From Ornithodoros turicata (lineage: Eukaryota > Arthropoda > Arachnida > Ixodida > Argasidae): a stretch of 64,000 nucleotides of DNA. The translations under genes and the position numbers were made by a program. Positions 31,101-43,100 of the stretch are shown piece after piece (positions within the stretch are counted from its first letter, which is position 1; each line of letters opens with the position of its first letter). The stretch covers positions 131,330,123 through 131,394,122 of the forward strand of contig NC_088202.1 in the NCBI RefSeq assembly GCF_037126465.1, written 5' to 3'. A model generated the notes under the pieces. The model worked only from the letters and a program-made list of their open reading frames with translations, was not told the DNA's origin and made no database searches.

Positions 31101-34100
31101 GTCCTGACATGAATTACACTGGTATGAATGGTCCTGTTATCAATTCTCGGGTATGACTTGCTATGGTAAGGATGATCCTGGGTATGAATGATCCTCTTAC
31201 AAATGATCCTCTTACAAATTGTCCCGGTACGAATTGTCCTCGTATGAGTTGTCCTGGTACGAATTGCACTGGTACGAACGGTCCTATTATGAATTGTCCG
31301 GTATGGGTTGACTGTGACGAGGTCAACATCTTTTTTACAAACAAATAAGGCCGCAAGCAACAACGTACGCGTTCTATGATCGTAAAAAAAGAATAACTGA
31401 TTGAAAAGCATACTGAGGCAGCGTATACAGGTAACGATCTTGTGAGAGCAAAAGCCTTCTGCTAGCTAATGTACCGATAGTGTCACACTTCCGCGTTCAG
31501 ACAATCTATCATCTTGAATCGCGGCAATCATCGGAAACTCGACCTGGTCCTCATTAGTTAGACGCCGGTAAGCGACGCGAGACACGTGATCTCTGTGGAG
31601 ACTGTGTTATATATATTCCAGGCTATATAGATGAAATTGTATACTGCCGTGCCACAGCGCCAGTGCGGCTTTGATGCGTATGTAAGCGCCTTATGAAAGG
31701 AAGTCGCAGACACAATGCGTAGTAGATTTCGTCCAATTAAAGGAACGATCTTCGAGCATCGACTTCGGGTCCAAGACTAATCCTGACAAAAGGTGTGCAT
31801 GCTTCAATGGAAGCAGAAGACGGCAATGGCTAAACGTGACGGTGTTTCTCAGTTTAAGTGAACTAGCATTTCATGAGCAAGGAGATAAATAAATTTAACA
31901 CGACTTGAGAAAATCTGAGACAGAATAGCGCTGCTTTTAACTGTGGGAACTGTATCATGAGAAAGGAGTAGAACAACTTTATTTAATGATGATGACTGGC
32001 AAGTTTCATCGCCAGGGGAATACCCTGCCCCATTGCCGGTGGTGAGAAAGGAGGAGAATGTCTCCCAATTGTTTCGATGTCTCCGGAGGGGTGTTCCAAT
32101 TTGTTCACATGGATACAGACACACACTGGAAACCCGTAATCCGGTCCATGCGTTTTGACCGAAACGCTGCCCTGCCAGTAATCCAGAAGGCATTGCCCGC
32201 TGCGGCAGCAGGCTTCCTACATTTGCTGAACCATGGCAAACGAGAACGACGAATACTTATTACCCATTGAACCATAACCGTATTTCAATTGATTGTTAAT
32301 AATAATTGATTTTTAATTATTCGTTTTCTAGATGTCCATACGACAAAAGAAGGCCGGAGGACTGGGCACCAAGCACTTTTGCGGTGGAGCACTTCTCAAC
32401 GACCGCTGGGTTGTCACAGCAGCGCACTGCATCGTAGAGTAAGGCCGCCCCGCACTTTATTTATTTATTTATTTCTATGTGGACTGTGCCCAGACAGTAC
32501 AAAAATACAACATGGCGGGGGAGGGGGTGCCGAAATAGCTCGCCGTTGCTGGCCACACAGGAGTAGCCATCGTCACGACTATAGCGGAAAAAAAATAAGC
32601 GGGAAAAGAAAGGGGGAAGATGAGAGCTGAAGGGTGAGGTATAGGTAGGATGAACGGTACTGATGAGACGGAAGTGCACTGTGGATGAGAGGTGCACTAG
32701 AGAGGCCTTTGCACGAGGCCCGGAAGAGAAGAGAGAGGCCGTGCGTTTCTCGGAGGAAACGCACGAGGTTGCGAGTTTGGTAGATCGTTCTGGCAGAAGA
32801 ACCTTTGACGAATAGGATGTCCGTCACTATATGCCAGGCCTGGAGTGTGGGAGGTGGGGTTCCCGCATAGTGTGGTATATGCGCGGCATTCTGTGAGGAT
32901 GTGTTCGATAAACACTATAATGGACCTTGCAGCAGTCATTTGTAGATATAAGGGAGATGATCTAGACCATTAGGGTTGCTAGTCAACGAAAATAAGTTAT
33001 AGGTATATTTTGCGAGCGCTTACCCTTGAATGGAATAGAATAGAATAGAAATAGAAAGAAAAAATGGAAATGTAGGTCGAACTGGTGCGACCAGCTCTTC
33101 CATGACGCTTGACGTGTGAAAGCACTGAATGAATTAAAAGATTACTTCAGCACGTATGTCCTTGAGGTAGTTCGCCAGGGTACACAGCGCAGGTTGTGTT
33201 GGTGCTGCTTTGGCCAGCTCCCCAGTACTTTCTCAACACTAAATTGTCGGTTGTCAAGTTTAGCAACGGCGTTTTTCAGTGTTTGCCGACTAAAGCCGAA
33301 GCGTCGGCAGGTAACCAGCGGGTGCTCCGTGTTCTCCACGGTTCCGCAAGTTGAACAGTTCGGCCATCCAACGACACCTACCTTATGAAGGAATGCTGCT
33401 GGGAACGGGGCGTTGAGTCGCAGGCGATGGATGATGGACTCTAACAGCGTTTGCATCTTCGATAGGAGGCAGTACGTGCAGTTGGGGTCGATTCGCGTGA
33501 GGACCGAGTGATTCATGACGTCGCCTGTCCACATGGCCTTAGAACTCTTGATCTCCCTTGAACCCCTGATCTCCCTTGAACCCCTGATCTCCCTTGAACC
33601 CCTGATGGTATTGAACTCGCCTCGGTCACGGGAATAGTTTTGGGAAGAAACACTGGCACAGGTTAATCTCGGCAGAGCAGCAGTTTGCACTAATGCGTAA
33701 AATAGGAATGCAGGATTGAGTTTTAGAATTGCATTTTTGTACGTGGTTTTCAGTATTTCATTTCAATACTCCTTTTCAATTATCTGTGTAAGTCATTTCA
33801 ATGCATGAAATTCACTCATTCGAGTGGCGGAGGTAGTCGATGTTATGCAAGGTGAACCAACAGTACAAAGATCTTTATGGCTGAAGGCTCAGTTCTGAAG
33901 TAAAAAACATGTAATGTTCCGAGCAAAGAAGAAGACAGAGAAAAGAATGAATCGATAGGTCCTGACCTCAAAGCTATTACGCTTCTAATTATTCTTTCTT
34001 ATGCTTAGAGTTTATGGTTTGTCTTGTTTCCACACAAACGAGCTTTTGAACTAATTTTATGCTTATACTTCGAAATGAATATTCACGCCCACCCCTTCGA

Positions 34101-37100
34101 GTGCGCTGCAGAAGTTGATTTGGACATGGTAGGATTTACGCGTCGCATGGCATCCATGAAACTGGATGCGGACTTTCATAAATAATGCAATGTATGTATG
34201 TGTTAGACATTCAATAGTGCCTAGTACAACGGTACAACAGTGTAACCCGCCTTGGCGCACGCACAAACACATGCAGTAGAACGGCGCAAATACGATGATC
34301 CGCACACGACCAAGTCGCTGAATTGATCGACTAACTCAATTACCTCAGAATAACGTCTAACCCCTACAAGTCAAGAAAATGGGCTTCAGCGCATGCATGA
34401 TGAGACTGTTGTGCTGTCACGTGATCTTAGACCTTCTACTGAGGAGCTTCTCCTTTCGGAATTCGTGAGCAGCTGTAAGCTACCTCGGGAATTTCCACTG
34501 GCAGAAAAATACAAGCGTAAAAACGTGCTCTTATATTGCAGCAGCAACGTGTATTTGCATTTGAGGTATTGGCACTATACGCTCTAGCCGAAGCGGGTGA
34601 GCGTACATTTGATGGATAATCACCCAGCTCGCTGCAGTGTCCGAATCCTTCACGTGCACATATCTGTTCCAGCTGCGGGAATAGCAGTCTTTTTTTTCTC
34701 TCTCTCTAGATTTGTGTGATTGTACTGTTGAGGACACGGTTGTCTAAAATCTCCAGCCCGCGGCGGAACCATCCCCTATCGGAGATGTCGCGCACGAAGG
34801 AACTATACCAATACCCTCCCCGAGGGGAGGCCGCGCTGGACTGCTCTCGCTAGCAGACGACGCTGGGAATATGATGGTACTCGCTCTCGACAGGTGGCGC
34901 TGCATGGCCTTACCTCGGAGACTGTAATGGTACAGTTCCTACGTGCGCGACATCGCCGATAGGGGACTGCTCGGCCACGGGCTGGAGATTTTAGACAACC
35001 GTGTCCCCAACAGTACATTTGATGGATTAGCTCAAGATCGGGGGTTCGGTCCTGGCCGAGGACGGTAGCAATGTGGGGGAAGTAAACATTGCTTCCACAC
35101 TGTAAGAAAAATTTCCGTAATTTTACTGCACAAGTGAGTGCTAACTCTGTTGCCGGCACATGTGTCGTGCACAAAATCCGTTTGGAGTGCACACTGCACA
35201 GTTCCGAACTGGGCGTTCGCAGTTTAATATCCCTTCATTGTAAGTGTCACTCTTTTCGCTTATGGGGGTTGTGCAGTGTGCACTCCGAACGAATTTTGTG
35301 CAATAACTGGGTTACAGCACATATGCCGGCAACAGAGTTAGCACTCACTTGTGAGTAAAATTACGGATCTTTTTTTTGTGTGTGTGTGGTTTTGTGGTGG
35401 GCTACGAAAGCAAGAATCGTAATCGTTGTTCAAGAATCGTACGATTCTCCATTATGTCATTCATGTGTCATTCATGCTGCACGTGCACGTGCAGCATGTC
35501 CCTGAAAAATATAAGCTGATTCACCTACGCTTCAATTTACCCCAATTGTTCTTATATATGCATTGATTATTTACATCAGAACCATTTTGTTTGCTAATCC
35601 CACTGTTCTGGGTGCGAACAGGTTCGCGGGTGACAGTAGACGAGTTTTCAGCACATGTCAAGGCATAGCTTGGGACAGCGGACACATTAGCGGATACTGA
35701 CTACACCTTCCTTGAGTGTGTTGCTCATGAACAGTGGAGATTGTATTTGCGTCTAACTAAGAGCAAGATCATAACAAGCCTGCTAACCCCGAAAGTTGTG
35801 CTGGCTACGTGGCCCAATCGATCATCCCAGCGCTCGGTCATCGAAGCGTTAGTAGAGTTCCTCACGGATGCGGGATTCTTGTCTCTGTAATGCTATCAAG
35901 GCTGTGGTGCACTTCAGTGGATCACGTGCTAATAACGACAACAACAACAACAGTTATATTATGAATAATGATGTCTGGGCGTTTCCCCGTTTAGGCTGCG
36001 GAACCCGCGAGGCTAGCAGGGCAAAGACTTGGAGTTCTCCAGTAGGTTGTTAGAAAACTCGTAAGCGATTGGAGAGCCAAGCGCTGATGTGTAGGATGAC
36101 GCCAAGGTCCAAGAATCCTGCATGTACTGAATATTTGATGTCGATAGCTTCTTGTTGACGTATAAACGTGCATCAATCCCTCGTGTAGCGCTGGCAGGAC
36201 GGAATGGTAGCTGACATAGTGGAAGTTGTGCAAAATATTGTGTTGTTGTGTCCCAGCTCGTAACAAGGGCCCTCGTATTCTGCAGCTTCTGTCTGCAGCA
36301 ACACACGAATGCGGAGTAGCATGTCCTCTAGGAGAGACCAGTCTTCCCGCATACTCCCCTCCATAATCCACTGAAAGACACCCATGGCCCAGCTCATTAG
36401 GATGGTTGCATCGCGACGTATTCCTATCGGCAACACATAATTCTTTGTCAACTGCCCTCACACGTTGCCATAGAAAAATAAGCTCAAGTGGTTTCTGCTC
36501 CTTTCTTTTCAGCCAGAAGGGGACACGACTCGTGGCTTCCCAGTTATACGTGAGGGCCGGAGAACACGACGAGCACGTTGCTGAAGGCACAGAGATTCAA
36601 GTGCGTGTGACGCATGTGTACGTGCACCCACAGTACACCCACCTTCACCGAGATGTCGCCCTCCTTCGCTTGGCCAAGAGGCTGAAACTGTCCCGCTTCG
36701 TGCAGCCAGTTTGTCTTCCAGATGCGAACGTCAAACTGCATGTGGGTCTCAACTGTACCGTATCTGGATGGGGTAACACAAGAACCCAAGGTAAGTGACA
36801 CTTATAGCCGTATTCTTGCTACTACCTTGGGGGTTCCTTGAACCGAGTGTGCATTCGAGGAGCCCTTAACCATGTCAATTTATGTTGAGCTGCATTTTGC
36901 GTTCTTTGTTGCGCCCTTTTTGGAAAGGGGAATATGCTACAGAACAGCTAAGTAGAAGATGCTGTGTAATGCAGCTGTATTCTGAAAAGTAGGTGTTGCC
37001 TTTTCACAGCAAAGGATTTCCTATCCTGCTAGGTGTTTTCATCCGTGTGTTTTCATGCTAGGTGTTTTCATCATTTCATATCCTGATGCATATATCAGGA

Positions 37101-40100
37101 TAATTTGCACACAGTTCTTCAACACGAAAGATGCCCTTCTGAACTAAATTTATTGATTTGTACCGTGCGCTTGTGCTGTGTGGGAAGCAGTACTTTTCAT
37201 TCATTTCTTTGAAGCAGTGAAATATAGCTCGCCCGTGCCTTGTCAAACAGACTCGAAAAAATGTTCTCTAGCACTTATCTAGTACAGACATGTTCAATAC
37301 CAGAATGCTTCGCAAGTGGAAATACGGAATGAGTACGCTTTTCTGTTCACGTATTTCGAGGAGCAATACTTCTCCACAACCGTTAAGCCATATTCCAAGA
37401 CCGTGTAAGAATGATGTCAGAAACATTCAGCGATGTTTTCTGTGGTGCGAAGAAAAAAAAACGATGTAAACAAAACCTTCCCCTTTTTCTTCCGATCGCA
37501 CAAATGCGTACAAACGCTCGTGTCTCGGGTGGCGTGAACAGAACAATTTCCTGCTGAGGGAGTTCCCAAGAAATTTAGAGACTCTTTGTTTCGGCAGCTG
37601 TTTTAGTATACAGGACGCTTCCTGTCTTCAGAAACCCCGAATTCCGTTCTTGTCGATCAATATATAAAACAATTACGGACGACACAAAAATATCCTGAAT
37701 TCCACAAGACGATGTGCCAAACAAATCATCTTGGTTTCCTCATATAATCCACCGTTCTCTACGAAAAGGTAAATTCAGGCCGTGTAACATCCTGCAGATA
37801 TTCTTTTTCTGCAATGGCCTCGTCTAATGTGCTATTTTGTTTACATAATTTCTTATAGAAGCGGATTAAATAGCCAACTAAGGTGCATGCTGCACTGCTG
37901 CTGCCCTCAATGAACACTCTGTGGCGGCGGTTTTCCTGTCTTTCTCTTTCCATTTTTTTGTTTACTTATTTACAACCTAATTGACCTCTTTGAAGAAGTA
38001 TTGGTGAACCTTCTGTAAACATATTCCTTGTTCCGTGAAACAAACAAACAAAATCTTTATTACAAGATGATGAATGGGGAGTTTCATCGCCAGGGACGAT
38101 ACTCTACCCCATTGCTGGTGGTGATGCATGGTGACGAATGAAATAATGGCCCGTTCACAATAATGGTTCGAAGCCCCACGGTATCCAAAAAGGCGAAGAG
38201 AGCTTTGAGCCTTGAAACATGTTCCTTGAAAGCACGAAATCGTACACAGCATATCGCATTACAATATTTTTGTTTGAATGTTGTTTTTTCTGTTGATTTT
38301 CTGTACGTTTTTGTTGTTTTTTTACGTTATGCCGCCCCGGCGCCTGTCAATGTCAAAATTGCTGACGGGATAGCGCATTTTTCTTTACCTTCAAACCAAT
38401 ATCGTACATAGGCAAACGCAGTCTGACTTATATTATCGAGTGCTTTCGTGTTGAAAAAAGCTGTTCCGGTAAAGCGTACTACTATGCGCTTCCACATCGT
38501 TTCAATTCGGTTTTGTTTACACAGGAAGCACATAGCAGCTCTTTTTTGAGCAAACGTTCAATTGAATGTGGTGGTGATCATTTTAAGAATTCCGCTTATG
38601 CGTAGGTATTCTGCACACTGCAATGCACCATCAGACACAAAAAAAAGAATTCATGTTGCATTACGAAAGGTCACGTTCTGGCGCATACGCTGTCGCTAGA
38701 CAAATATCCTTCCTCGCTCATCGTTGCTGTTGACCTGCATATCGCTTCCCCCGTCACATCGCTCATGGTGCTTTCTTATCGTGTCTTCCCTGTCAATTCC
38801 TTCACTGTATAATTTTGGCTAGCAATTGTTTAATCGACCTTTTTCTTCCTTGTTGAGTTAAGTGGCCTCATTTGCATGAATGCGGGAGAAGTGTACCGTA
38901 TCCATATAACACCTCCTCGCACCAGTCTTCTCCAGCGTATTGGTTGACACGGACTGCTGGGAGAGGATTTACTGTGATTAGTGGACACTATGCGCTTCTG
39001 TCGCACCGTGGCTAGGAACGTTGGGTGAATGAACGGCGTTGCATTGGGGATACGTTAGATATGACATCTGGTTATCGTAAAAGTAATACCACAATCAGCC
39101 CTGCTAGAAACATTACCGTGACGTCTTCTGAGTGCAAAGATAATGGCTTTCGCAAAGTGGCAAAATGGCTTTCGGCTTTTGCTGAGTGCAAAGATAATGG
39201 CAAAGGCAACTACTTTAACTAATGATTGTCTCGCAATATGCTCAAAGGCAAGGTGGTACGTATAGGAATTGCATAGACTTCATGAGCCATGTGCAAAATG
39301 CATTTCGTCCCCTCTTGCAGGTACAACGTCGTACATATTGAATAAGCTTCCTGTACCTCTGCGTCCTCTACAAGACTGCGAACGGGTGTACGGGCCAATC
39401 TTCAACACGCCCATTCACCAGTGGCACCTCTGCGGTGGAAGACCCGAAGGAAACAAAGGCGTCTGCTACGTTAGTATATATTTGACTACATAGAAAATAT
39501 TTAACTATAGTTTAGTGCCTACGGCATACGCTTCCATGCACACTCTGTGGTGTTTATGTACGTCTGTCCTTTCGGGTAAATGAGGACACGTCAGAAACAG
39601 AAGACGAAAACGAGATCATGCGAGTAAGTCTTTCTAAGTTTCCTGAACTCAGTGAACACTGGAAAATGTCGCTGCTCGTAATTTCCCAGGGCATGCTCCA
39701 ATGCTATATAACGTGCCTACAGGATGATCCTTTCTAGAGATATACAATATCAGTGTGACTGATGGATTTTTTTCGAAGTAACAAAGCGTAAAGCCAGAAA
39801 ACGGCACTTGTGCGAATATCCTTATAAATATGTCTGTCGAATAGACCGCAATGAGCAATATTTGCGACAATGTTTCCAAGGAAAATACGAAAATAACAAA
39901 CCCAGCAAGTTATGCAGACGTCTTCTAAAAACACACAACTTGATGCCGATATGGCGGCACAGTGCAGTGCTGGCACCGCCTGGCACAGGTCCCATATAGA
40001 ATTGCGCATGTCCCTGCAGACAGTGATGGTAAAATCCTGACTGAGGTGGTCCGAACGTTTTGTTGCAAGACGCAGTATAGCAATTATTAGTTTACGGACC

Positions 40101-43100
40101 ACCACAAGATCACCTTCCGATGGTGAACTAACCAATTTTTGGTGGTGGTGCTGGTGATGGAACTGCTTGCCGTAGTCGGCCACGCTCAGACAGGCAACGT
40201 CACAGGGGAGGGGGAGGGGATCGGGCATCCTGGGCCGGCTTCACGGGGAACTGTGCTGTCTGAGGAAAAACCCTGGAACAACACCCAGACGGCACGGCCG
40301 AAGCCCGGACTCCAACCCGGGTAACCTCCCCAGTCGGGGCGTGGAATTGCATTATCGTAGCCACAACGACAACGGGAACGAATTTTTGCCAGTGGTGGTA
40401 GTGGTGGAGTGGTAGAGCACTTCATGTGAACCAGCGAATACTGAACGCGCGACGCTAAGCAGAAGACGAAGAAGGCAGCATTCTCAGCACCGGCATCCTA
40501 TGGCATCATTCCATGGCGTAGCATCAGGCTATGTCTTCCGCGTACTATGTTCTCTGAGGAGGTACCCGCAGCAATCATGCAGCGAACTTGCCCACGGGGA
40601 GCTACGATCAATGCCCGTTCGTCTTTTTGCTACTGAACGTTTGTTGCGACAGTATGACAGACCACACAGATCCCACGCTGGGAAGATCATCCGCAGAATA
40701 CGCCGCGGATCTCTCTTCAGGAAACTGGGGAGATACACCTACAAGATGCCTGTTGTCCCTAGACCGAGCTCCCGCCCGGAAGAGCCACCGTTTCTTCAGC
40801 AGGGACCGCACTGCTCTTGCTCTCTTCGGGGTCTCAGAAAGAAGTCACATGGTCTGTTCCGACAGTACGTCGCTCTGTGCTCCACTGAGAAAGTGTCTCT
40901 ATGACAAATATGTCTGTAACGGTGTTGAAGACTGTCCAGATGAATTTGACGAAAAATGGTGCGCAAGAAAGGAAACAAGGATGAGCAGGATTAAATAACC
41001 CCTGTCACCCGCAAAACCTTGTCTCATGGCGCGATTCACCGGCATCCAACTGCAGAACCCAAAATTTACACTCAATCTCATGGAGGCGAACTCCCCAGCG
41101 AGGTCCCCAGCATTGTGGCCAAGGCGCTTGTACAAGAAACCATCCTGGAAAAGAACGAGGATGCACTGGAAATCTACACCAACGGGTCCACAAATCCCGT
41201 TACCGGAGTAGTACGGCAGCGTTCTGTTGCCCTGCACGTGAGCACATGTGGGGCGGCTGCATCGACCAGGATCGACACTCAACTGTCTTCCAACTTAGCC
41301 GAGCTCGTAGCCATCAAGCAGGCTTTATAATTCTTACTGAACATCGCAGGGAGGAGTGCTGTGCTGTTGTGCCTACAGGCTCCAAGTGCTCTCTTCAGAG
41401 GATAAGTAACCTCCGCATCGACGTCCCCATAGCACATGTCATACTGGAGATATGGAAACAGCTGCCAACAACGGTATTGCCGTGAGTTTTCAAATGGGTT
41501 CCGTCCCATGCACCTGGCAACGAAACAGCTGACAGGACCGCTACAGCTACCACAATCTTCGTCCTGATGTCCCTGCACATCTGGACCCACGGCATAATAG
41601 AAAACAGTTATCTGCGTACATCCGAGAAATCTGTCTCACTGCTTATCCGAAAGTGCGGCACTTCTCCCAACCACGCCCCGTGAAGGATCTCATCCGGAAG
41701 TGAACTACCCTTGTCGACGGACTCCGATGCATGTTCGTTATAATACCTGCCTTTCGCTACAAACTGGACTTCGCGTCATCGCCACGCTCTGAGACTTGTT
41801 TCTGTTTCTGTGACCTGGAGCACATCATCATGGACTGTGCAGAGTCTCAAGAAGCCAGGGACTGCTAGATTCAGAGCCCTATCCCTGTGGCTCTCTATAC
41901 GAGATTTTGCACCCGCAGGGTCCCACCCACATCCGTGCTCCTGGCTCCTCTGTGGGTCTCTCGTGCACGCTTTTCTTCTCTCTCCCCCTCCCTTCTTACT
42001 TATTGCTTTCTCTCTACGTCTCTAATTTCTTATTTCTGACCCTCTTCTATCCTTTCTCTTTTACTCACACTCTTCCCTTTGCCCCTTTCACAAAGGAGTG
42101 AAACTTGCCGCCTTCCTTTGAACATCGTGCCACCACCACCACCACCACCAGAACAATGAGCACGTGCTCTTCGTCTTTAGGGCGAAGGCAGGAATGTTTT
42201 TGTAACGCGATGTGGTCGAGCATAGCGACATATCCCATCCTCCAGGTAGCCATAGGGTACACTTTACTTAGACACGTTATACATAAATATCTAGATGTCA
42301 ATCAATGTGCAATGTCAGCAGGTAGTGGACCCACACTTATGGAGGTAGATCCTTTTACACAGATAGAAACATCTATCTCGCATACCGGATGACAACGCGG
42401 AAATTTTGTGATAACGCGGTAATTGTGTGGCTATGTTTGCTTCCGGTATGTCTGCCTGTCAAGGTCCAATAAATATCCCGTACCCCACATGTAAGATAGA
42501 ACTGCAAACGCTGTAAAGGGTCCTACCTTCTTAGTTACGTTCCCGACTTGGTGGCACCTACACCAATGCGAAATTGCGGTTCCATCGGATAGCTTGTGCA
42601 TGTAAAAAATCAATAAAAAGGGATCAATCTTTCACCGCACGAAGGAGGCCTTCACACAGTGAGCCTGCCTTCTCGTGTTTGTGGAAGCAGATATGCCTCC
42701 CCCTCTTTATTTACCATGTAGTCGGTGTAAGCAGGCAATCCGCGTTGTCCCATTCGCATCTTTCCATAGAAAGATGCGTCATCGTCTGTCTCATACCAGT
42801 ACTTTTGCCAGTACTTTACCGAGTTCATTTCCAAGTTCCTTCCTATTCACAGGGTGATTCTGGCGGTCCTTACCAGTGCGAGATGGAGAATGGGCGCTGG
42901 TACGTCATGGGCCTCGCATCATTCGGCTCCGGCTGTGCTAAGGGCAACTACCCGGATGTCTACACTCGTGTGCCGTACTTCGTCGACTGGATCCGATCCA
43001 CCATACAGAACCACAGATCTACAAATAGCCGCCGCAGGTCGCCCATCTTACAGGACACCATACCCACTATGCAGCCGCCGCTCCAGCCAATATGGCAGCC

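Noticed and set aside
31016..31411. 131-codon Thr/Arg-rich minus-strand frame
   Set aside because: Product of the 15 bp minisatellite; all frames are open because the period is divisible by three.
35991..36590. 199-codon minus-strand open frame
   Set aside because: It overlaps gene 1 exon 4 in antisense and has no recognisable motif.
39734..40228. 164-codon minus-strand open frame
   Set aside because: It overlaps a SINE and has no domain; it lies in an intron of gene 1.
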